DNA from: Bacteroidales bacterium
Lineage (GTDB): Bacteria; Bacteroidota; Bacteroidia; Bacteroidales; Muribaculaceae
Length of the DNA: 41,192 nt
Direction of reading: 5' to 3'
NCBI GenBank assembly: GCA_004555955.1
Contig: SFJG01000010.1
Coordinates: forward strand, 1-41,192
A model generated the notes under the pieces. The model saw only the letters and a list, made by a program, of their open reading frames with translations. It did not search any database and was not told the DNA's origin. Of the stretch, positions 1 to 7,757 are shown in pieces. The translations under genes were made by a program, and so were the position numbers. Position 1 is the first letter of the stretch. Every line of letters starts with the position of its first letter.

Positions 1-46
1 TTCTTTTTTTTGTTATTAATAAAATAAATAAAACATACTTAAATCC

Positions 47-147
47 CCACAGTCAAACTTACTCCAAAAGAGTAACTCTTTCCCGCCATTTGTAGGCTTC
101 TGCGGTGTATCCACGTGCATCCACCTAAGGTTTTTGACCTGGCTTTC
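47..147 (-). ncRNA. candidate structured leftward RNA (unidentified)
   Basis: Read on the minus strand, this intergenic segment folds into a closed multi-helix element. The outer stem pairs CCAGGTCAAA (142-133) with TTTGACTGTGG (57-47): ten pairs with one bulged G. One of these is a G-T wobble that would be a C-A mismatch on the plus strand, which favours the minus strand as the RNA. Inside lie a 10-nt tandem duplication (GTGGATGCAC then GTGGATACAC, 124-105), a GCC/GGC hairpin and a TTACTC/GAGTAA hairpin. A TATATTTG box sits just upstream. No convincing ORF is present, and the sequence to the left is U-rich. It could be a free sRNA or the leader/riboswitch of a gene beyond the left edge. I do not recognise it as a known family. 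Confidence 0.42.
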
Positions 148-152
148 GGTTG

Positions 153-160
153 CAAATATA
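153..160 (-). promoter_or_regulatory. Bacteroidota -7 box for a leftward transcript
   Basis: TATATTTG on the minus strand matches the TAnnTTTG -7 consensus. Transcription would begin near 147, about five bases before the closing stem of the structured element. I see no good TTTG at the -33 position. Confidence 0.4.
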
Positions 161-241
161 ACAAAAAATCAAAAATAAACTAATTTATAGTTGTTATTTT
201 CTAATTACAACCTGTAATCGGAGCCGCCGCTGTGCGACTCT

Positions 242-278
242 GGGACGGAAGCATCCGGGACGGAAGCCGGGACGGAAG
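242..278. repeat. three direct copies of GGGACGGAAG
   Basis: The 10-mer GGGACGGAAG occurs at 242-251, 257-266 and 269-278, in GC-rich sequence unlike the AT-rich DNA on either side. No gene covers it. Its role is unknown. Confidence 0.7.
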
Positions 279-318
279 AAGCGAATTTCAAAAGTTTACT
301 GCGCGCCTTTGGATGAAA

Positions 319-350
319 TTTGCTTTTTCGGGTGATTTGCCGTATCTTCG
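319..350 (+). promoter_or_regulatory. predicted queD-queE promoter
   Basis: TTTG (319-322), 20 bases, then TATCTTCG (343-350) closely matches the Bacteroidota promoter. The predicted start near 355 leaves a leader of about 19 nt, too short for a preQ1 riboswitch. Confidence 0.55.
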
Positions 351-373
351 CAGTTTAAAACGAAGAAATAGAA

Positions 374-715
374 ATGTATTATATAACAAAACGCTTGGAA
401 ATTGCCGGCTGTCACCGCTTGCAACTTAACTATGAGAGCAAATGCTCGCAGATGCATGGGCATAATTGGATTGTTACCGTGCATTGCCGCGCTGCAGAAC
501 TCAACGAAAACGGTATGGTGTGCGACTTTACACAAATCAAGCAGCGCATACAGACAGCCCTCGACCATAAGAATTTTAACGACGTTTTGCCCTTTAACCC
601 TACCGCCGAAAACATCGCTCGCTGGATTTGCGACCAAACGCCCAACTGCTACCGCGTCGATGTTGTGGAGTCGGAAGGCAATTTGGCAACTTATGTAAGC
701 GATGAAGAAATATAA
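374..715 (+). CDS. queD: 6-carboxytetrahydropterin synthase (QueD family)
   Basis: The product is a 113-aa member of the 6-pyruvoyltetrahydropterin synthase/QueD family. QueD converts 7,8-dihydroneopterin triphosphate to 6-carboxytetrahydropterin, the second step from GTP towards queuosine. The zinc-binding histidines are visible at H14 (AGCHRL) and in the MHGHNW motif (H28, H30), with the catalytic Cys at C24. The length is normal for the family. The ATG lies about 19 nt after a predicted promoter. The 3' end overlaps queE by 14 nt, so the two are translationally coupled, and the queE neighbour favours QueD over a biopterin role. queC is not in the window. Confidence 0.92.
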   Translation: MYYITKRLEIAGCHRLQLNYESKCSQMHGHNWIVTVHCRAAELNENGMVCDFTQIKQRIQTALDHKNFNDVLPFNPTAENIARWICDQTPNCYRVDVVESEGNLATYVSDEEI

Positions 716-1292
716 GGTTAACGAGATATTCTATAGCCTTCAGGGTGAGGGCTATTTTGTGGGTACTCCGGCTGTGTTTGTGCGCTTTTCGGGATGTAAT
801 TTGCGTTGCCCGTTTTGCGACACGCAGCATGCGAAGCATACCGAGATGACGATTTCGGAGATAGTTGCCGAAATCGACCGCTATCCTGCGGAGACGGTGA
901 TTCTGACGGGCGGCGAGCCGTCGTTAGTGGTCGACAAAGAGATGGTTGAGGCTATCAAAGCGGGACATCGGTTTGTGGCTATCGAAACCAACGGAACGCA
1001 TCAGCTTCCCGACAATATCGATTGGATAACGCTTTCGCCGAAGTTCGACGTCGAAGGGCAAGAGGATGCGAAGGTCGTGATACCGCTCTGCGACGAGTTG
1101 AAGGTGGTCTATCGCGGTCAAGACTTAAGCCAATACGATGGGATTGCCACAAATTTACGCTTTTTGCAGCCGATTGACACCGGCAATGACGCAATGAATC
1201 GTTCGATATGCGCCGCTACGGTTCGTGCTTGCCTCGAAAATCCCAAGTGGCGACTTTCGTTGCAGATTCATAAATTATTGAATATAAAATAG
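702..1292 (+). CDS. queE: 7-carboxy-7-deazaguanine synthase (radical SAM, QueE)
   Basis: QueE rearranges 6-carboxytetrahydropterin to 7-carboxy-7-deazaguanine, the step after QueD in making preQ0/preQ1 for queuosine tRNA modification. The 196-aa protein has the typical N-terminus NEIFYSLQGEG and the radical-SAM cluster motif GCNLRCPFC, with C32, C36 and C39 as the [4Fe-4S] ligands. TGGEPSL further on is the glycine-rich SAM-contact motif. The start codon lies inside the end of queD. No terminator is obvious after the stop; the next gene has its own promoter. Confidence 0.93.
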   Translation: MKKYKVNEIFYSLQGEGYFVGTPAVFVRFSGCNLRCPFCDTQHAKHTEMTISEIVAEIDRYPAETVILTGGEPSLVVDKEMVEAIKAGHRFVAIETNGTHQLPDNIDWITLSPKFDVEGQEDAKVVIPLCDELKVVYRGQDLSQYDGIATNLRFLQPIDTGNDAMNRSICAATVRACLENPKWRLSLQIHKLLNIK

Positions 1293-1331
1293 CAGATTTG
1301 TCTCAAATTAACGCATTATGGGTATTAACTG

Positions 1332-1363
1332 TTTCATTATTAATACTTTTTTGTGTAAATTTG
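1332..1363 (+). promoter_or_regulatory. predicted promoter of the sulfonation operon
   Basis: TTTC (1332-1335), 20 bases, then TAAATTTG (1356-1363). The -7 box is a perfect TAnnTTTG and the -33 box matches three of four bases. The predicted start near 1368 is about 23 nt before the transporter ATG. Confidence 0.5.
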
Positions 1364-1390
1364 CCGAGATAAACGAATAAAGAAATAACC

Positions 1391-2941
1391 ATGAGTTTTG
1401 AAATAATATTCGTCATCGTATGTATGATAGCGATGCTTTTGGCGCTGATATTCGACTTGATGCGACCGGGCATGATATTGCTGAGCATCGTTGTGCTGTT
1501 TCTTTGCGCGGGCATATTAACGCCAAAGGAGATGCTCGAAGGCTTCAGCAACAAGGGTATGATAACGGTAGCCTTGCTGTTTCTGGTGAGCGAAGGCGTT
1601 CGACAGAGCGGCGCGCTCAACGTGATAATCAAGAAGTTGCTGCCGCAGAAGCCTGTTTCGGTGATGCGCGCGCAGTTGCGATTTTTGCCGGCGATTTCGG
1701 CGATTTCGGCGTTTCTCAACAACACGCCGGTTGTCGTAATTTTTGCGCCTATCATCAAGCGCTGGGCAGAGCAGATGAAGATGCAGCCTACAAAGTTTCT
1801 TATTCCGCTGTCGTATGCAACCATTCTGGGTGGTATTTGTACGCTCATCGGCACGTCGACCAACTTGGTTGTGCACGGTATGGTGCTCGACGCCGGGCTC
1901 GAAGGCTTTTCGATGTTCGAACTCGGACGCGTTGGCATTTTTATTGCCATAGCGGGTATAATATATCTTTTGTTCTTCTCCAAGCGACTTCTGCCGGATT
2001 CGCGCGAGGACAATCTCGACCGCGAGGAAGAGAATCCGTCGGGCGGATTGCATCGCGTCGAGGTGATTATCGGCGCGCGCTTCCCGGGTATTAAGAAAAG
2101 CCTCGGCGAATTCAACTTTACGCGCCACTATGGTGCCTACGTCAAAGAGGTGAAGCGCAATGGTGAGTCGTATACGACCGACCTCGACGAATTCGTGATT
2201 CTCGAAGGCGATACGTTGATACTTTGGGCAGACGACACGTTCATCCCGACGTGGGGTGATTCGCGTGTGTTCTTGTATGTGGCAAACGGCAAGGACGAAG
2301 CCCCGAAGGAGTCGCGCGGACGCCGTTATCTCGCCCTCGGATTGCTCGTGTTTATGATTGCCGGCGCTACGATTGGCGAACTTCCGTTTATGAAAGAATT
2401 GGTGCCGTCGATGAAGTTGGATATGTTCTTTTTCGTGTGCATTACCACTATCATTATGGCGTGGACCAAAATATTCCCGCCGAAGAAGTACACCAAATAC
2501 ATCTCTTGGGACATCCTTGTCACAATTGCGTGCGCATTTGCCATCAGTAAGGCGATGAACAATTCCGGCTTTGCTCCGATGATTGCCAACTACGTTATCG
2601 ACATGACCGACAGCCTCGGTGCTTACGGCATCTTGGCGGTGCTTTTTGTCATCACCAATATTTTCACAGAACTGATAACCAACAACGCAGCGGCTGCGCT
2701 AAGTTTCCCCATAGCCCTTGCCGTTGCAAATCAGTTGCATGTCGACCCGACGCCGTTCTTCGTGGTGATTTGTATGGCAGCTTCGGCAAGTTTCTGCACG
2801 CCCATCGGCTATCAAACGAACCTCATCGTGCAAGGTGTCGGCGGCTACAAATTTACCGATTTCGTGAAAGTAGGCTTGCCGTTGAACATAATAGCCTTTG
2901 CAATTTCAGTTTTTGCAATTCCTTTGATTTGGGAATTCTAA
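1391..2941 (+). CDS. SLC13-family anion permease with TrkA-C domain (probable sulfate importer)
   Basis: This 516-aa inner-membrane protein belongs to the SLC13/DASS permease group. It has two blocks of hydrophobic helices (about residues 5-200 and 310-515) around one cytoplasmic TrkA-C/RCK-C-like domain (about 220-285). The paired family signatures appear in each half: SAFLNNTPVV and TSTNLVV in the first, TNNAAAA and GYQTNLIV in the second. Such proteins import sulfate or dicarboxylates, often with sodium. The substrate is inferred from position: it is the first gene before cysC, cysD, cysN and a sulfotransferase, all on one strand with gaps of 3-22 nt, so sulfate is the best guess. Confidence 0.85.
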   Translation: MSFEIIFVIVCMIAMLLALIFDLMRPGMILLSIVVLFLCAGILTPKEMLEGFSNKGMITVALLFLVSEGVRQSGALNVIIKKLLPQKPVSVMRAQLRFLPAISAISAFLNNTPVVVIFAPIIKRWAEQMKMQPTKFLIPLSYATILGGICTLIGTSTNLVVHGMVLDAGLEGFSMFELGRVGIFIAIAGIIYLLFFSKRLLPDSREDNLDREEENPSGGLHRVEVIIGARFPGIKKSLGEFNFTRHYGAYVKEVKRNGESYTTDLDEFVILEGDTLILWADDTFIPTWGDSRVFLYVANGKDEAPKESRGRRYLALGLLVFMIAGATIGELPFMKELVPSMKLDMFFFVCITTIIMAWTKIFPPKKYTKYISWDILVTIACAFAISKAMNNSGFAPMIANYVIDMTDSLGAYGILAVLFVITNIFTELITNNAAAALSFPIALAVANQLHVDPTPFFVVICMAASASFCTPIGYQTNLIVQGVGGYKFTDFVKVGLPLNIIAFAISVFAIPLIWEF

Positions 2942-2958
2942 TCAATACAAGATAAACA

Positions 2959-3570
2959 ATGGACAACAATATTTATCCGATATTCGACCGAATGCAGACG
3001 CGTGCCGACAAGGAGCAACTCCTCGGACAGCGCGGCATAATGATATGGTTTACCGGGCTGAGCGGCTCGGGCAAGAGTACGATAGCCATAGCGCTTGAGC
3101 GCGAGTTGAGTCAACGCGGCTTGCTTTGCCGAATTCTCGACGGCGACAATATCCGCTCGGGCATCAACAACAATCTCGGATTTTCTGCCGACGACCGTCG
3201 CGAAAACATACGCCGCATCGCCGAAGTCGGCAAACTCTTTGTCGACACCGGCATCATTACCCTTGCGGCATTCATCAGCCCCGACAACGAGATGCGCGGC
3301 ATGGCGTCGGACATCATCGGCGCCGACAGTTTCCTCGAAGTGTATGTGAGCACACCCCTCGAAGAGTGTGAGCGTCGCGACGTCAAAGGGCTATACGCCA
3401 AGGCGCGTCGCGGCGAAATCAAGAATTTTACCGGAATCTCGGCGCCCTTCGAAGCCCCGATGTCGCCGGCTCTCGACCTCGACACGTCGAAGCTTTCGCT
3501 GCAAGAGTCTGTTGAACGCCTGCTTGAAATGATTTTACCAAAAGTGTCGCTCCCGACACAGCAACAATAA
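2959..3570 (+). CDS. cysC: adenylylsulfate kinase (APS kinase)
   Basis: CysC phosphorylates adenosine 5'-phosphosulfate at the 3' position to give PAPS. The 203-aa protein has the Walker A P-loop GLSGSGKS (33-40), the LDGDNIR motif and the NIRRIAEVGKLF block that contacts APS. The FTGISAPFEAP segment typical of the family is also present. Length is normal and there is no fusion to a sulfurylase. The gene lies 17 nt after the transporter and 22 nt before cysD. With no PAPS reductase nearby, its product most likely feeds the sulfotransferase at the end of the operon. Confidence 0.95.
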   Translation: MDNNIYPIFDRMQTRADKEQLLGQRGIMIWFTGLSGSGKSTIAIALERELSQRGLLCRILDGDNIRSGINNNLGFSADDRRENIRRIAEVGKLFVDTGIITLAAFISPDNEMRGMASDIIGADSFLEVYVSTPLEECERRDVKGLYAKARRGEIKNFTGISAPFEAPMSPALDLDTSKLSLQESVERLLEMILPKVSLPTQQQ

Positions 3571-3592
3571 CTAAAAACAACAACATCAGAAT

Positions 3593-4501
3593 ATGTCGAA
3601 TTACAAACTAAGCCACCTCCAAGAATTGGAGGCAGAGTCAATCCACATCATTCGCGAGGTAGCCGCCGAATTCGAGAATCCGGTGATGCTCTACTCCATT
3701 GGTAAAGACTCGTCAGTGATGGTGCGACTGGCAGAAAAGGCATTTGCTCCCGGCAAAGTGCCGTTCCCGCTGATGCACATCGATTCGAAATGGAAATTCC
3801 GCGAAATGATAGAATTTCGCGACCAATACGCCAAAGAGCACGGCTGGAACCTTATCGTAGAATCTAACGAAGAGGCATTCCGAGCCGGCGTCGGTCCCTT
3901 TACCCACGGCAGCAAAGTGCACACCGACTTGATGAAAACTCAAGCGCTGCTTGCCGCGCTCGATAAGTATAAATTCGATGCCGCTTTCGGTGGCGCACGT
4001 CGCGACGAGGAAAAGAGCCGCGCCAAAGAGCGCATTTTCTCCTTCCGCGACAAATTCCATCAATGGGACCCGAAGAATCAGCGCCCCGAACTTTGGGACA
4101 TCTATAACGCTCGCGTTCATAAAGGCGAAAGCATCCGCGTTTTCCCCTTGTCGAACTGGACAGAACTCGACATTTGGCAATATATCCGCCTCGAAAACAT
4201 TCCTATCGTGCCGCTCTACTACGCAAAAGAGCGCCCGATTGTGGAACTCGACGGCAACCTCATTATGGCAGACGACGACCGCCTTCCCGAGCAATATCGC
4301 GACAAGATAAAGATGCGCATGGTGCGCTTCCGCACGCTCGGTTGCTGGCCGCTTACCGGTGCCGTGGAGTCGAGTGCCGACACTATTGAGAAAATCGTCG
4401 AAGAAATGATGACCACCACCAAGAGCGAACGCACTACACGCGTCATCGACTTCGACCAAGATGCCAGCATGGAACAGAAAAAACGCGAAGGCTACTTCTA
4501 A
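3593..4501 (+). CDS. cysD: sulfate adenylyltransferase subunit 2 (ATP sulfurylase small subunit)
   Basis: CysD is the catalytic subunit of heterodimeric ATP sulfurylase, which joins sulfate to ATP to form APS and pyrophosphate. The 302-aa protein starts with the family sequence HLQELEAESI and carries the PP-loop motif SIGKDSSVM (35-43). The GGARRDEEKSRAKER segment and the C-terminal region ending KREGYF are typical of CysD. It lies directly upstream of its partner cysN, 14 nt apart. The complex works in the cytoplasm. Confidence 0.96.
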   Translation: MSNYKLSHLQELEAESIHIIREVAAEFENPVMLYSIGKDSSVMVRLAEKAFAPGKVPFPLMHIDSKWKFREMIEFRDQYAKEHGWNLIVESNEEAFRAGVGPFTHGSKVHTDLMKTQALLAALDKYKFDAAFGGARRDEEKSRAKERIFSFRDKFHQWDPKNQRPELWDIYNARVHKGESIRVFPLSNWTELDIWQYIRLENIPIVPLYYAKERPIVELDGNLIMADDDRLPEQYRDKIKMRMVRFRTLGCWPLTGAVESSADTIEKIVEEMMTTTKSERTTRVIDFDQDASMEQKKREGYF

Positions 4502-4515
4502 ACACCACGTATATT

Positions 4516-5946
4516 ATGGAAACAAAAAATCTCGATATAAAAGAATTTCTCGACCGTGACGAGCAGAAAGACCTGCTTCGCTTCTTGACCGCAGGCTCTG
4601 TCGACGACGGAAAGTCGACTCTCATCGGTCGTTTGCTCTTCGACAGTAAGAAAATCTACGAAGACCAACTCGATGCCCTCGAGCGCGACTCAAAGCGCGT
4701 GGGCAACGCCGGCGAACACATCGACTACGCGCTGCTGCTCGACGGCTTGAAGGCTGAACGCGAGCAGGGCATAACCATCGACGTGGCTTACCGCTACTTC
4801 AGTACTAACAACCGCAAATTCATCATTGCCGACACTCCGGGACACGAGCAGTATACGCGCAACATGATTACCGGCGGGTCGACTGCCAATGCTGCCGTCA
4901 TTCTCGTCGACGCTCGTACCGGCGTGATTACACAAACTCGCCGTCACACATATCTCATCTCGTTGCTCGGCATCAAGCATCTTGTGCTCGCAGTCAACAA
5001 GATGGACCTGGTCGACTTCGACGAAAACGTATTCAACAAGATTGTCAGCGACTTTAACGCATTTGTAGCCGACCTGAACATCCCCGACGTCTACTGCATT
5101 CCGTTGTCGGCGCTCGAAGGCGACAACGTCGTCGAAAAGAGCGAGCGTACGCCTTGGTACGACGGTAAATGCTTGCTCGACTATCTCGAAACAGTGCCCA
5201 TCGACCTCGATCGCAACTACAGCGATTTCCGCTATCCCGTGCAATACGTTCTTCGCCCGAATCTCGATTTCCGCGGATTCTGCGGCAAGGTGGCAAGCGG
5301 CGTAATCCGTCCCGGCGACGAAGTGATGGCTCTGCCTTCGCGTAAAAAGTCGCGCGTCAAGAGCATCGTGACCTACGAAGGCGAAATCGAAGAAGCATTC
5401 CCGCCGATGTGCGTCACTCTGACTCTCGAAGACGAAATCGACATCTCGCGCGGCGAAATGATTGTAAAGCCCGACAACCTGCCTATCGAGAGCCGCAACT
5501 TCGAAGCAATGCTCGTGTGGATGGACGAAGAGCCGATGGACACTTCCAAGCAATTCTTCATCAAGCAAACCACCAACACCACTCGTGCGCGAATCGACAA
5601 TATCAAATATCGTGTCGACGTAAACACTATGGAGCGTTCGAACGTTGAATTGCTCAAACTCAACGAAATCGGTCGCGTGGTATTTACCACCGGTAAAGAG
5701 CTCTTCTTCGACCCGTATCACACCAACAAGCAGACAGGAGCATTTATCCTCATCGACCCGATTACCAACAATACGTCGGCGGTGGGTATGATTATCGGCA
5801 AAGTTGATGCCGGTGAACTCGTCGGCGACGATGCTATTGCTACAATCGACCTCAAGGCGCTCGGCATCGACGATAGCCATCGCGCTGCTATCGAGAAGGT
5901 GTGCGACCAACTAAAACGTCAAGGTTTAACCATAAAAATTATTTAA
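4516..5946 (+). CDS. cysN: sulfate adenylyltransferase subunit 1 (GTPase subunit)
   Basis: CysN is the EF-Tu-like GTPase subunit whose GTP hydrolysis drives APS formation by CysD. The 476-aa protein has the G1 loop GSVDDGKST (27-35), G3 DTPGH (106-110) and G4 NKMD (161-164), followed by the two beta-barrel domains. It ends without the APS-kinase domain found in CysNC fusions, which fits the separate cysC. Only three bases separate its stop from the sulfotransferase start, which strongly suggests co-translation of PAPS supply and use. Confidence 0.96.
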   Translation: METKNLDIKEFLDRDEQKDLLRFLTAGSVDDGKSTLIGRLLFDSKKIYEDQLDALERDSKRVGNAGEHIDYALLLDGLKAEREQGITIDVAYRYFSTNNRKFIIADTPGHEQYTRNMITGGSTANAAVILVDARTGVITQTRRHTYLISLLGIKHLVLAVNKMDLVDFDENVFNKIVSDFNAFVADLNIPDVYCIPLSALEGDNVVEKSERTPWYDGKCLLDYLETVPIDLDRNYSDFRYPVQYVLRPNLDFRGFCGKVASGVIRPGDEVMALPSRKKSRVKSIVTYEGEIEEAFPPMCVTLTLEDEIDISRGEMIVKPDNLPIESRNFEAMLVWMDEEPMDTSKQFFIKQTTNTTRARIDNIKYRVDVNTMERSNVELLKLNEIGRVVFTTGKELFFDPYHTNKQTGAFILIDPITNNTSAVGMIIGKVDAGELVGDDAIATIDLKALGIDDSHRAAIEKVCDQLKRQGLTIKII

Positions 5947-5949
5947 TCT

Positions 5950-7050
5950 ATGGGACTTAAATTCGAAGACCTCCCCGTCAATACCCTCGTCGGTGCCGAC
6001 TGGAAGACTTTCAAAGAACTGACAAAAAATCAAACAATCGATAAAGGCTATCGCGGCAAATATTATCTGACAAAATCGGTTTGCCGCTTGCTCAGCTCGC
6101 TCAAGACCTTTGAGGATAGCCGATATAAGAAGATTGCCGACAAGCCTATTGAACATGACCCTCTCTTCATCCTCGGTCACTGGCGCAGCGGCACGACATT
6201 CGTTCACAACGTCTTTGCGTGCGACCACCATTTCGGCTACACAACTACCTATCAAACGGTGTTCCCGCACCTCGTGCTTTGGGGACAGCCTTTCTTTAAG
6301 AAAAGTATGGCGGCATTGATGCCCGACAAACGCCCGACCGACAACATGGAGCTAAGCCCCGACCTTCCGCAAGAAGAGGAGTTCGCTCTGTCGAACATGA
6401 TGCCCTACACCTATTACAACTTCTGGTTTTTCCCAAACCGTTGGATGGAATACTGCGACCGCTTCCTGACGTTTGAGAAAATCACCGAGGAGGAGCGCCG
6501 CGTGTTTATGGATACGTTCGACCGCCTTGTCAAGGTGTCGCTTGCCAACACCGGCGGTACGCAGTATCTTAGCAAAAACCCGCCGCACACCGGGCGCGTT
6601 CGAACGCTCGTCGAGATGTATCCGAATGCCAAGTATATCTATCTCAAGCGCAATCCTTACACCGTGTTCGAGAGCACTCGCAGTTTCTTTACAAACACGA
6701 TTCAGCCGCTTATGCTGCAGAAAATTTCCAACGAGCAAATTGTCGACAACATTCTCGAAGCATATATGCGTCTCTACCATCGCTACGAAGCCGATAAGGC
6801 ATGTATCCCCGAAGGCAACCTCGTGGAAATCAAGTTTGAAGACTTCGAGAAGAATGCTTTCGACTTGACTAAAGACATTTACAGCCGCTTGCAGTTGCCG
6901 GGATTTGATGCCGCTGAGGCCGACATCAAGGCTTATCTCGACAAGAAGAAAGGTTATAAGAAAAACAAATATCAATATAAGGACGAGACCGTGAAACTCG
7001 TCGAAGAGCATTGGTCGGAAGTGCTCAACGACTGGGGCTATACGCTATAA
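5950..7050 (+). CDS. PAPS-dependent sulfotransferase family protein
   Basis: The 366-aa protein resembles bacterial members of the sulfotransferase superfamily, which move the sulfo group of PAPS to an alcohol or amine. The 5'-phosphosulfate loop is ILGHWRSGTTFV (74-85) and a 3'-phosphate motif is YLKRNPYTVFES (231-242). The KNPPHTGR segment lies between them. There is no signal peptide, so it is probably cytoplasmic. Its position as the last gene after cysC-cysD-cysN implies that the operon exists to supply it. From memory, Bacteroides thetaiotaomicron has a similar cluster ending in BT_0416, which sulfonates cholesterol and steroids. The acceptor here is unknown and could instead be a lipid or glycan. 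Confidence 0.85.
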   Translation: MGLKFEDLPVNTLVGADWKTFKELTKNQTIDKGYRGKYYLTKSVCRLLSSLKTFEDSRYKKIADKPIEHDPLFILGHWRSGTTFVHNVFACDHHFGYTTTYQTVFPHLVLWGQPFFKKSMAALMPDKRPTDNMELSPDLPQEEEFALSNMMPYTYYNFWFFPNRWMEYCDRFLTFEKITEEERRVFMDTFDRLVKVSLANTGGTQYLSKNPPHTGRVRTLVEMYPNAKYIYLKRNPYTVFESTRSFFTNTIQPLMLQKISNEQIVDNILEAYMRLYHRYEADKACIPEGNLVEIKFEDFEKNAFDLTKDIYSRLQLPGFDAAEADIKAYLDKKKGYKKNKYQYKDETVKLVEEHWSEVLNDWGYTL

Positions 7051-7076
7051 GCGGTCTGATTAAAGCTAATTTAGAG

Positions 7077-7120
7077 ACGAGTGTCGCATTGCGGTAAAAC
7101 GCAGCGGCGCTCGTTTTGTT
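7077..7120 (+). terminator. terminator of the sulfonation operon
   Basis: ACGAG (7077-7081) pairs with CTCGT (7110-7114), with inner GCG/CGC pairing, and the stem is followed by TTTTGTT. It lies 27 nt after the sulfotransferase stop and reaches the 3' end of the convergent amidase gene. Confidence 0.55.
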
Positions 7121-7757
7121 ATTGTGTCGAATACACTTTCCGCGGACGCACTTGCGGCTTTAGGGCGCGGTTGAAACGCTGCCAATCGAACAACCAAGGG
7201 TCGTCTTTTAGCTGCGGGGATATGTCGCTATGGCGCACGATGTGGTCAATCCGGTAGCGATGGCGAAGGTATCCCGACAGGTAGAGCAGCGCGGCATATT
7301 GGCGGGGCGTTGGTGCCGACCATGGGGTGTTGATGATTTCGATGCCGAATGCGTCGGCGTTGATGTTTTGGCGGTCGGTGCCGGGTAGGGTGCTGCGACC
7401 GGCGTGATAGGCTATGCAGTCGTCGTCGACGGCTCGGATGATTCGCCCGTTGCGGTCGATAATGTAATGCGAACAGACGTTGTAGTGCTTAAATTGCTTT
7501 AGGACGCCGTCGAGTGAGTAGGCGTAGTCGTGGATGCTGTAGGTTGAGTGGATTACGATGATGTCTTTCTGATTGACGTGTTGGGGCTTGAAATGCCCGA
7601 AATCGATTTGGCTGCGCATGTCGACCACTTCCGGCACGTAGCGTTCCGCCGTCGGCATTTCGGCGAACTGCAGCGCTGTAAACAAGGCAAAGCAGATAAG
7701 AATCGTTGCTCTTAATCTGCTTCGCCGTTTATTGGTTGTTGAGCGAGTGTCAAACAA
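7119..7757 (-). CDS. N-acetylmuramoyl-L-alanine amidase, Amidase_2 (AmpD-like) domain
   Basis: The Amidase_2 fold cleaves the amide between N-acetylmuramic acid and L-alanine of peptidoglycan. Numbering from a TTG at 7757 (212 aa), the likely zinc ligands are H70 (IVIHSTYS), H176 (RHSDISP) and D186 (KDDPW), as in AmpD. A hydrophobic stretch at residues 19-31 (ILICFALFTALQF) suggests export or a membrane anchor. The start is uncertain. The frame stays open far into the upstream epimerase gene, but this TTG overlaps the epimerase stop by 8 nt and keeps the signal segment. An ATG at 7658 would remove it. Last gene of the dxr-to-amidase run. Confidence 0.82.
   Translation of the reverse strand: MFDTRSTTNKRRSRLRATILICFALFTALQFAEMPTAERYVPEVVDMRSQIDFGHFKPQHVNQKDIIVIHSTYSIHDYAYSLDGVLKQFKHYNVCSHYIIDRNGRIIRAVDDDCIAYHAGRSTLPGTDRQNINADAFGIEIINTPWSAPTPRQYAALLYLSGYLRHRYRIDHIVRHSDISPQLKDDPWLFDWQRFNRALKPQVRPRKVYSTQ

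Noticed and set aside
323..373. preQ1 riboswitch upstream of queD
   Set aside because: The predicted leader is about 19 nt and shows no preQ1 aptamer pattern.
4690..5910. 406-codon open frame on the minus strand opposite cysN
   Set aside because: cysN is certain from its GTPase motifs. The long antisense frame comes from GC-biased codon use; its translation has no family features.
2959..5946. Assimilatory sulfate reduction
   Set aside because: No PAPS/APS reductase or sulfite reductase is nearby, and the operon ends in a sulfotransferase, so PAPS use for sulfonation is more likely.
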